From Podocnemis expansa (Eukaryota > Chordata > Testudines > Podocnemididae): a DNA stretch of 64,000 nt. Under the pieces are notes generated by a model. It did no database searches, was not told where the DNA came from, and was given only the letters and a program-made list of their open reading frames with translations. This document shows, one piece after another, positions 55,801-64,000 of the stretch (the first letter of the stretch is position 1; each line of letters opens with the position of its first letter). The translations under genes and the position numbers were made by a program. Location of the stretch: the NCBI GenBank assembly GCA_007922195.1, contig ML682059.1, positions 15,974,965-16,038,964 on the forward strand, written 5' to 3'.

Positions 55801-58800
55801 TTACCTCTCTGAATTCTAAGAGTTACCTTGGTTTCTCTGGTGCTATTGCAGCCATTTATGATACTTGTCTGCTCTCTATGGTGCTCTCAATTTATATTGA
55901 TTGCTGCCTTGATAGCTGTGTGGTTCTCCAAACTTTTCTGGCTCCTCCCTAAATGAGATGTGTGATCATTGACAGTGGAAGTAGCTAAGATTTGTTTCGG
56001 TATCACCAAAAGGACCTCAGACTTTGGACATAGATTTCAGCTTCCATAAGCAATCACATCACTTCAGCTGATCACTTTCTCTCTCTCCTCCCCCTCCTGC
56101 TAACTTAAGAGAAAGACAGTCAGTCATAATACACTGAGACATTACTGTCAAAAGAACCCAAGTGTATCTGTTTGAAGGCAAACCAATGAACATCTGCTCT
56201 ACTTTGGAAGACACCAGATCTGAAGATCAATATTTTATCCAATTAGCATCAAACAACTTGAAAATGTATTCTTTTGCTTTCATATAAAAATAAAGGAGGA
56301 TTTCTGAGAGTTTCTCAGTCCTTCCCACCTACATTTAATTGCCCAGCATATCTAATAAGTACCAAGCCTGTAGGCAGGAACAACCAGGCTCGGTATTTTT
56401 TTCTTTCCTCCTCAGATAAAGGCCAAGCTCTGCACTTTTGAAAAGCAAACGAAAGAAGTGAAAATACTTCCCTCTTCCAAAGAGCTGCAGGTTTTAAAGC
56501 ATACTGGGATAAAAATCCTCAAAGCTGTCTGCATGGTGGCTAAACAAGATTAGGTAAAACACATCCTCTCCAAGGCACAGACAGAATATAAAACATCTTA
56601 ATCCCTCTCCAGTAGGTACCATAAGCAGTTACTATGCAGAAAAAAAGAAAAAAAAAAGAAAAAAAAAACTTGTGTACAGTAAGCAGTCCAAGGAATTCAT
56701 GCTTGTTGGTCAGACTTTGTTATATTACCCCAAAAGTGTGCTGCTGGACTTCCAAAAGTAGTAGATTAGATACAGGGCACAGGCAGACACACTGTAATGT
56801 CTTTACAGAAAGAAACAGATTTCCACTTCAGGCCTACATATTCTGTCAAATTAGAGATACTCAGATGGTCTCACCTGCTAGAAAATTCTTATAGAAAGAT
56901 GAAATTCAATGGAGACAAAATATTTCCACAAGCAGGCAGGTGAAATATTGCTCTTCTTTTGTCAGACTAATGACAGCAACAACAATTAAAAAAAAAAAAT
57001 CTTAAGGCCCTCCTGAAGAGATAGGCACTGGATTTTTTGTGAGCTCAAGGAACCTGGCCAAATCTTTTCCCAAACAGCCCTGTCTCCGTATCAGTTGAAT
57101 TAGCTGAGAGCTAAATCCCTCTACTGCAAGCTACCATGGTTAGCTCCCAGTGAGTACATCATTTACATGTATTACCCTCTTCTTTCTTTTGTGTTCTTGT
57201 TTTGGTTCAGTGTTTCCCTTAATTTGAAATGCCAGTTTCCCTTGCTGTACATTTGGAGGTATTTGGTACTAAGACAGAAAAGGCTTGTTATTGAAGCTGA
57301 ATTAACCTAACAAAAGAGGAAAGGGAATCAGTGCTGCATACATAGCCAAAATTTTCAATCAAAATTTCAGCTCACAAGCAGAGCAAGCTAAAAATAAAAA
57401 TGTTCCCTCATGTTATGCCTTTTTGATAAACATGCCATACATCTATATTTATCTACAAATGGCTAGAAAAACACTGTTGCAGCAGAAAGATAAAATATAC
57501 CACATGTAAAGAAATATTATACCACTGTTAGCTCTAGTTTCCTATTTGTAAGGAGAAATTAGTTCTTCTGTACCTGAGAATAGCATTGTCAACAATACAA
57601 GGACACATCTACTGCAAGGCTCAAATTGTAAGGAATCCACATACACAATACAGTATTTGTTTCCCCCAACCCACTGGGATTTCAAGTCACCAAACATTTA
57701 TTATGCCGAAACAGTCTTTTAAAATGGATTATTTTGAAAGCTTACTAGGAATAGCTTCTCCATCTCTATTAGCAAGCTGTAGAGGGTTCCCTTTGTAAGA
57801 AGCTGCAGGGGATGGAAATACTTGGCAACACATTACACTTTGCTCAGGAAAATGTTCAAAATACAATAGCAGGGTTGTTTACCATAGTGTCTATTACAAT
57901 ATCTGTTCAGAATTCCTAAAGAACCAAGAGTCTTACAACTGAGATAACAAAATAGCCAGGAATACAGAAATCTACTGAACACTTGATTTAGGGAATTTCT
58001 GTGGGAATCAGTGACTATTGCTGAAGGGTATAATGCATCCTTTTTACCACAGTTAATGTCCCTTGGATATTGATTAGTCCACTGCAATTACAGACATACT
58101 GTACATTGGAATGATGCATAAACTCTGAATTACCTTCTGCTTTTTACTTGCTGAAGAATAATTAATCCTAGCAGAAAGAAAATTCACTTTTGCTAGTACA
58201 GATCCTGTAGTGTAGTACATTTTTTAACAGGGATAGGACAAAATGAGTAGATTTGCTCCTTCTCTACACCCCTTATCCTCTCCCCACTCCATTGCTCTGG
58301 AAAGAGGGTAAGGTGGCATGCCAGTCAGTAGACCACTTGTACTCATCAGGACTCAAGATAAGGATGCTCCACTTGGCAGGATAAAGGTTCTCTTAGAACT
58401 CTGTGAGGACGTAGTTTGTGTTACAGTGTAGCCCCTAGTGCATTTTGAGTGAAAACTATTCAGAAATACTTTGAAGTTAAAAAAGCAGATCATTGGGACT
58501 AAGTAGAGGGGTTACTGTGACCTGTTGCACCAGAGTGCACAACTAAAAGATAAGGCCTAAATGTAATTCACTGAAATTAGTCTCCTTCAGAAAAAGACTC
58601 AGTCCCAGGGAAGATGGAACTAGAGATAATTTTTCAATCTGCCACTAAACTATAGAAAAATTACACTCATTGCAATAGAGCATGTGATGAAGGGAGTTTC
58701 ACTTTTGGAGCCTGAGTTTGCAGCCTCTCTTCCTTTCATTTAATTTCATATCCTGTCACTATTTCGATATTCAGAATGATACTTTTCCTCAAATAGAAAA

Positions 58801-58850
58801 TACTTCTTAGCATTCCTGAGAGAGAAGGTGTCCCACCTTCTCTGACCCTA
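52886..58850. other. Unannotated AT-rich unique DNA
   Basis: This is the longest stretch without a recognised mobile element. It has short homopolymers and an A-rich run at 56634-56668. No ORF here has exon-like flanks or a domain that I recognise. Confidence 0.45.
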
Positions 58851-58854
58851 AATA

Positions 58855-58945
58855 GTGCAATCAAGACCCTCTACTGGTGTAAATTAGGACAGTTGCACAG
58901 ACTTTAAGGAAGTTACAATTTGCATCAGTGAGGATCTGTTCCTGT
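58855..58945. repeat. Degenerate old palindromic repeat
   Basis: CTGGTGTAAATTAGGACAGT, AGGAAGTTACAATTTGCATC and AGTGAGGATCTGTTCC fit the arms of the old palindromic family seen at 28.6, 38.4 and 44.5 kb. Confidence 0.35.
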
Positions 58946-59487
58946 TTCTACAGAGTCTGGGCATACCCATAAATGAATAAATGAGGGAAAAAAGAGACAC
59001 TTCCAAGTTCTGTGCATTAGCTATCTGCATGAGCAAAATATTGACAGCCCCTCTAACATATTATTGGGAATACTTTAGTCCTGGTAATATTCTGAAGAAA
59101 CCAGTTTTCACAACAGATGCAAAATTATAGTTTGTGAGGGATTAGCATCAACTGTTGGAGTCTGAACAGTGAAAGCAGAATGTGTATTACCTAAGTACAG
59201 TCTGTGATTAAGGATAAGACATTAAATAATTTTAGACAGAATTATAAGAATACTTTCAAATAATAATCCCAAGATTTATGCCAGAAGTGGTTCATAGTAG
59301 AAGCTCTCCTTTCTCAACTCATTTATTTCTTTTTTTCCTTCCATTTTTTGAGATTTACACTACCATAAATCTTTATTTTTACTTTTCAGTTTAAAGCAAG
59401 GAAGTTACTCTAACAGCTTTGGCTTTGAATCTTCTGATGAAGTCTACAATATGGAGGACATCATGTTAGACAAGATAAAAACTTATA

Positions 59488-60150
59488 GGGTGTGTCCACA
59501 TGAGAGTTTTATTTTGAAACACCAGCTGTTGTTTTGAAATAAAACTTGCCATGTCCGCATGACATTTTTCTTATCTTGAATTAAGGAGCTTCCTTATTTC
59601 AAAATAAGGAAAGTCATTTTGATATAATAAAACTTAGTATTATATTGAAATGACTGGTTATTTCAAAACTGTGGTTTCCAAATAACCCATGTGGCTCTAT
59701 TATATTGATATGCCTGGGAGGAAGGCCAGGGATAGGACAGGGTGCTGAGGGGAAGTGCAGGGGCACACATAAGGCAGCCCTGCGGGGTGCCTGGAGCCGC
59801 TGCGGCTCACCCTGCGCCCTGCTCAGGGGGCTGCAGCCCCCCTTGGGTTGAGCTGCCTGGGCTGTGGCCACGCCATGGGGGCTGGAGCCCCCTGAAGCTG
59901 GTGGCGGGGTGAGCCACCGCCGCTGCAGCCACCCCACACCCCTTGCAGCTCCCCCAACCAGGGCAGTGGACCCTGGGTGTGCCACGGCTCCCCAAGCTGC
60001 TTGCCCAGAGGGCAAGCAGCTTGGGGCACCCTCAGGCTCCTGGCAAGCCCTCTCCCCCCCTCTGCCCTGGTTGGTGGCAACATGGCCCGCAAGGGGCCAT
60101 ATTGCCATACCTCCCAGGGTGCCCCTCTCCTGAAGCAAAATAGCAAAATA
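59488..60150 (+). mobile_element. MITE with GC-rich body, right end lost
   Basis: The left end is GGGTGTGTCCACATGAGAG, followed by TTATTTTGAAACACC-type palindromes. A GC-rich body spans 59.7-60.06 kb, and the conserved GGGGCCATATTGCCATACCT module lies at 60.09-60.13 kb. The expected right palindrome and terminal repeat are missing: it stops in a triple GCAAAATA run and passes straight into Penelope-like sequence. Confidence 0.65.
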
Positions 60151-60177
60151 GCAAAATAAATTTTAGACTTCTCAAAA

Positions 60178-60483
60178 ATGGAACTTAAGCAACTACCACT
60201 CATTTATGAAACTCTCTCTAGAACACCCCACACCAGTGTTAACTTCCTGGACACCGAGATCAGCCTCAGCAATGGAACCCTACAAACAACTACATGCAGT
60301 GCACAGATCACCACACTTCCCTCACTAGATTCAGTAACCAATCCACACACACCAAAAAAATCTGTTATCTACAGCCAGGCTCTCAAATACCAAAGAATAT
60401 GCTCAGAGGAGAAAGTAGGGCTATGCACTTCAACACACGTAAAACAGCCTTCGCCAACCATGGACCCTCCATCAGAGAAGTAG
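60178..60483 (+). pseudogene. Penelope-like RT C-terminal part
   Basis: VNFLDTEISLSNGTLQTT, then HTPKKSVIYSQALKYQRICS, matches the conserved FLD and SIIYSQALRYxRICS blocks located after the catalytic motifs in Penelope-like reverse transcriptases. The segment between them is scrambled, and the frame is lost soon after. The catalytic YxDD region is absent. The frame is open for 101 codons but is only a remnant. Confidence 0.75.
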
Positions 60484-60534
60484 ATCACCCATATTCTCTG
60501 AGAATCTGCTTCAATAGAGAAAAAAAAACACATT

Positions 60535-61572
60535 GTGTATGTCCACACACACTCTTTAAATTGAAATAAAAAATCACTGATTATTTCGATTAAAGAAGGC
60601 CAGCTTTCCTTATACTGAAATGTGGCTGCATTATTTCGATTTACATGTTATTTTGATTTTGACCCAGGTTTGATCTTCTCCCTCCCATTGTGCAGGGAAC
60701 CCTGGAAAGAAGAGCCAGGCTTCAGGACCCTACCCAAGAAAGTGGGAAGGTGGAAGGGACTCCTGTGCCCAGCTCTCCGTACACTTGCCGGGTGCCAGGG
60801 AAGGGGCCCCCACACCTGGCTCCTCGAGTGCTGGTTAGGTGCCATGGAATGGACTCCCAGTGCCCTGCTCCCAGCCTGCTAACTGGGTGGTGGCGGACAG
60901 AGCCTCCACACCTGGCTCCCCAAGCACTGGCCAGGTGTGGGGAATGGGCCCCCACCTCCTGGCTTGCTTGCTGGGAGCCAGGCGCAGGGGCCTTTTCCCC
61001 CTGCTGCCCAGCTAGTGTGTTGGGAGCCAGGCACAGGGTGCATGCCAGGTACAGGGTGCATTCCCTGCCACCCTTCTAGCATGCCTGGAGCTGCATATGG
61101 GGGTCCTTCCTCGCACCTGGTTGAGTGCTTCTATAGCCGGCCACGGGGTGCTTTCCCCACCACCTGGCTGAGATCTTCTATGACCAGGCACGGGGTCCCT
61201 TCCCTGTGCCTGGCTCAGCATGCAGGGCTTCAGCCAGGTTGGGGGGGATGTCTTCTCCCCCACCAGGCTTAGTGCACTGATAGCCAGGTTGGGAGATGCT
61301 TTTCCCTGCCACCTAGCTCACCAGGCAAGAGCCTGGCAGGGGACTGGGTGGTGGCATGGCCCATCTTGGGGGCCATCTTGCCAAATCTTCCATGGTGCCC
61401 CTCCTCTTAGCTGGACTAGCAAGTCCTCTCCATGGACATGCTAGTTCAATTTCAGTTTCTAGGGGGGACCTGTTAAATCGATTTATCTTAAATCGATTTA
61501 ATGATTTTTATTTCAATTTTATGAAATCAATATAAGTTAAACAGATTTAACAGTGTAAGTGAGGACATAGCC
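60535..61572 (+). mobile_element. Long MITE with GC-rich minisatellite-like body
   Basis: The left end is GTGTATGTCCACACACAC and the right end AAGTGAGGACATAGCC. The flanks ATT (60532-60534) and ATT (61573-61575) form a clean 3-bp duplication. AT-rich arms carry TTATTTCGATTTA words. The body (60.66-61.34 kb) has loosely repeated GC-rich units with GGCTCCC, GGCCAGGTG and GGGGCCC words, followed by the conserved GGCCATCTTGCCAAATCTTC module. No transposase is present. It sits inside a Penelope-like remnant and is therefore younger. Confidence 0.8.
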
Positions 61573-61789
61573 ATTGACCACACACTCCACATTGTAAGGC
61601 ATATGGGGTATCATTAAATAAATACAACCAATACTTGATGGGGACCACATCCTGACAGAAATCTCTCCTGAATACCCTCTTCTGGTCTTCAAACAATCCT
61701 CAGCCTTCCCAAGCCCATCATTAGAAGCATACTTCCCACAGAGAAGAACATGCCATCTCAAACCAGCCCCAGACCCTGCTGGAACAACA

Positions 61790-62165
61790 GATGCAAAACT
61801 TGAGACAGGTGGTCATCAACACCTCCAACAGCACACCTTTTAAGATCCATGAAGTCTATACATACCTATCATAGCATGCAGAGTACCAACAACAGCTATG
61901 TATGTGAAACCAGAGAACCAGTATTTTCTTCAATGAATTTGCCCAGAAAGAAATTATAAAACACAAAACAATTTATCATCCACAAAAAACACTCTATCAC
62001 ACATGCAGTGATCACTCCATCCAAAATCTCAGCCCTCATTTTCAAAGGAATTTTATACAACATGCTCAAAGAGGTGGGAGTTGGCAAGTTAAATTCAAAC
62101 TTTGCTGACACTAAAAAAATCTGGACTAAATAAAGACACTTAATTTGTGGCCTATTAAAACAACA
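61790..62165 (+). pseudogene. Penelope-like GIY-YIG remnant
   Basis: Words of the nuclease domain survive in scattered frames: CCTTTTAAGATCCATGAAGT, ACAACAGCTATGTATGTGAA (the N-Y-V-G-E-T-R position, with glycine changed to cysteine), GATCACTCCATCCAAAATCT and ACACTAAAAAAATCTGGACT. The Y-V-G core is altered and stops are frequent, so no activity is expected. Confidence 0.6.
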
Positions 62166-62364
62166 TGTGATCCATGAAATACCCACATCCACATTTTTTT
62201 TTCCTCTTTTCTCACCTATAAATATAACTAGAAAGGAGTTAGCTTGGCAGTTCACCTTCAATGGTCTGTTGAAATATCTGTTGACTACTTATGTTAAACA
62301 ATTAGTTCCATCTTTTTATTTAGATATAAGACTATATTTTCAAGATCTGAAGAAGACTCTTTAA

Positions 62365-62775
62365 CATGGCCACACTCGAAACCCAAATCGAACAAGTCCT
62401 GTCCATGGACAGGACTTGCTAGCTCAATTTAGGAGAGGGGCACCATGGGAGGTATGGCAAAATGGCCCCGTAGAAGGGCCATGCCCCCACTGAATATATA
62501 GAAAGAGGAAGGCACCCTGGGAAGGAGAAGGACAAACCGTGTTAAATAGAAATAATGGTTATTTCAATTTAACGTGGCTACACTGGGTTATTTCAAACTA
62601 ATAAGATTGAAATAACCCTTGTTTTGATTCTAAGGCGGGTTTTGCCATTTCAGTATAACCTTTCCTTATTTCGAACTGAGGGAGGTCCTTAGTTCAATCT
62701 AAGGAAAGTTAGTGTGGCCATGCACTACATTAAATCAATTTAATGATCATTATTTCAATTTAAAGTATAACATCA
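62365..62775 (-). mobile_element. MITE of the GC-module family, inverted
   Basis: Read in reverse, it has the order of the copy at 11.5 kb: CTTCTCCTTCCCAGGGTGCC, then GCATGGCCC, CCATACCTCCCATGGTGCCC and CTAGCAAGTCCTGTCC. CATGGCCACACT at 62365 and AGTGTGGCCATG at 62711 are perfect 12-bp inverted repeats. They may be the true termini, or an inner repeat with AT-rich sequence beyond. Confidence 0.65.
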
Positions 62776-63179
62776 ATAAAGTGTTGTGTTGTCATTACAG
62801 ACCTGTTTGAATATTGAGGTGTCATAAAAAATGCTATGTGATATAACTATTTCTGTAATAAAGGTGATACTGTGCTGATCACATTATTAATGTTCCTGTT
62901 TAATACAATAAAAGCTCCCCTTCTGAGCTGATGTAAATCAACCTCAGAATCCAGCCTGGCACACCGTGGTACAATAAAAAACAGGTGATTTGCCACAGAA
63001 TTAAGGCCTCACTTGACATAGAACATTTGATCCTCAGCTGTTGCCAATTGCCACCACTCCATTAACTTTGGGTCTGTGATAGTTTACGATAGCTGAGGAT
63101 ATGCCCCAGAGAGCACAGGATTTTTGCTTATTATCCACACAAGCATACTTCTGCCACAAGGTGGTTGAAGCTGCCCCTG
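62776..63179. other. Unannotated AT-rich DNA
   Basis: No recognisable element or exon is seen in this stretch. Confidence 0.4.
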
Positions 63180-63644
63180 CTCATGCAGAAATTCCTCTGC
63201 CACTGCTTCTCACCCCAGGTTCTGAGCACTACCCGCTCCCACCAGTCTGGGCTGGTCTCGCGGGCCAGACCTGACGAGGCACAGAACGGGGCAGGGGAAC
63301 TAGGGCTGCTCTGCGGCCCAGACAGATGATAGCCTGGGGCTCAGGCTGGGCACCATCAGGGTCTGCAAGCAAAGTGTCCCACAGCAGCAGGACACTCTGC
63401 AGGCAAGCAGAGTGAGGCGGCCAGTGAGGGGGCCATGTTGCCACACCTCCCATGGTGCCCTTCCCATAAAATGAAATAGCAACTCCTGGGTTTGGACATG
63501 CTATTTCGATTGGGGCTTTTCCCTTATTTCAGTTTCACATTTTCTTATTTCGCTTTAATTCGTTTTGAAATAAGGGCTTTATTTCAAAACGACTCATTTC
63601 AAAATAACTTATTTTGAAAGAACAAGCTACGTATGGCTATAGCC
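63180..63644 (+). mobile_element. MITE of the GC-module family, 5' part degraded
   Basis: A GC-rich stretch leads to GGGGGCCATGTTGCCACACC and TCCCATGGTGCCC. It is followed by AATAGCAACTCCTGG and AT-rich palindromes (TTCGTTTTGAAATAAGGGC), ending GTATGGCTATAGCC. The 5' terminal repeat is not visible. Confidence 0.6.
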
Positions 63645-63763
63645 ATTAAGTTGACTTAAGCAAGTGTTTCAGTCGACTTAATGAATGACAGATGTGGCCA
63701 GGGAGCTGCTTAAGTCCACTTATGCCTGCTTAAATTGATTTACCCCCTAGTGTAGTCATAGCC
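63645..63763. mobile_element. Short palindromic MITE-like segment
   Basis: TTGACTTAAGCAAGTG, GTCGACTTAATGAATG and TTAAGTCCACTTATG are related palindromes of a TTAAGTCGACTTAA type, ending TAGTGTAGTCATAGCC. It shares the terminal motif with the adjacent copy and may be its continuation or a separate insertion. Confidence 0.45.
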
Positions 63764-63876
63764 TGTCAGAGTAAAGACTAAAGTCTAGCAAATAATTGCA
63801 ACAAATATTTGAAAAGTTTCTCTTCATTTTCTGTTTGTGTATATATTATTGTGAAAATATTTTTTATATTTTTCAG

Positions 63877-63972
63877 GAACGTTGTATGCTCTGTTTGAAA
63901 TTCCAATTGTGTGGCAGACCTGTGACTGGTCATATAACATACAGTTTGGTTCCATTTGCTTTTAAGAGAAAG
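63877..63972 (+). CDS. Candidate host exon, alpha-2-macroglobulin/CD109-like
   Basis: This 96-base segment is preceded by a T-rich tract ending TATTTTTCAG and followed by AAG|GTAATC, giving acceptor and donor signals. It is exactly 32 codons in phase 0-0 and encodes KFQLCGRPVTGHITYSLVPF in its middle. The G-x-P-V-x-G pattern followed by hydrophobic alternation resembles a macroglobulin-domain strand of the alpha-2-macroglobulin/CD109 family, which are thioester-type secreted or GPI-anchored proteins. The other two frames contain stops. The neighbouring exon would lie outside the window, so the gene and orientation cannot be confirmed, and a chance ORF remains possible. If real, much of this window is intron or upstream sequence of that gene. 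Confidence 0.4.
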
Positions 63973-64000
63973 GTAATCAGCTTTCTGGTGTAATTACCTG

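Larger units (their letters stand above)
60165..62364 (+). mobile_element. Second Penelope-like element, split by MITE
   Basis: Two pieces belong together. The left piece (60165-60534) encodes the end of the RT, and the right piece (61573-62364) encodes the linker and GIY-YIG domain, then a tail with ATCTGAAGAAGACTCTTTAA. A MITE at 60535-61572 separates them. It differs from the Penelope-like element at 9.15 kb in the FLDTEI block and tail, so it is another subfamily. Confidence 0.7.

Noticed and set aside
59614..60203. 174-codon minus-strand ORF and overlapping frames
   Set aside because: They coincide with the GC-rich body of a MITE, open on several frames with no domain.
60690..61272. ORFs of 111-129 codons in the 60.7-61.3 kb region
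   Set aside because: They lie over the minisatellite-like body of a MITE with target duplications; the reading frame is incidental.

Overview
This window looks like intergenic or intronic DNA from a sauropsid vertebrate, most probably a turtle (a crocodilian is the main alternative). The evidence is the repeat mix: CR1 LINEs ending in ATTCTATG repeats, a DIRS tyrosine-recombinase retrotransposon, Penelope-like elements with GIY-YIG remnants, and many AT-rich palindromic MITEs carrying TTCGAA words and GG(C/G)TATGTCCACA-type ends. The base composition is AT-rich and there are no bacterial-style operons. All identifications come from reading the sequence and from knowledge of the families; no database was searched.

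Layout. 1-14 kb: mostly unique AT-rich DNA with four palindromic MITEs (2.5, 7.3, 8.75 and 11.5 kb), a Penelope-like remnant (9.15-10.15 kb) and old SINE fragments. 14.1-18.2 kb: a degraded minus-strand DIRS element (gag, RT, RNase H, tyrosine recombinase, then its inverted terminal repeat). 19.6-20.5 kb: a GC-rich, minisatellite-bearing MITE relative. 22.2-26.8 kb: an apparently full-length plus-strand CR1 with intact ORF1 (zinc-finger-like cysteines, coiled coil, SGNH esterase) and intact ORF2 (endonuclease and reverse transcriptase). 29.8-33.4 kb: a second, frameshifted CR1 whose tail is split by a MITE. 33.6-35.6 kb: an old CR1-like copy whose tail is split by a hAT-like element with an 8-bp target duplication. 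36.4-37.7 kb: an unclassified region with LTR-like features. 40-46 kb: old MITE and Penelope tails, a 60-bp minisatellite, and an old minus-strand CR1 abutted by a MITE. 48.65-52.9 kb: a third CR1, minus strand, with a 100-N gap, flanked by inverted Penelope tails. 53-59.4 kb: unique DNA. 59.5-63.8 kb: a nest of MITEs in and around a second Penelope-like remnant.

The only candidate host coding sequence is a 96-bp, phase 0-0 exon-like segment at the right edge (63877-63972). It encodes a G-x-P-V-x-G motif resembling alpha-2-macroglobulin/CD109-type proteins. No RNA gene, CRISPR array or bacterial-type system is present. The most interesting material is the nested-insertion history, a chimeric ORF formed by antisense Penelope tail plus CR1 ORF1, splice-like signals bracketing ORF1 of the intact CR1, and a conserved GC-rich module shared by several MITE subfamilies.
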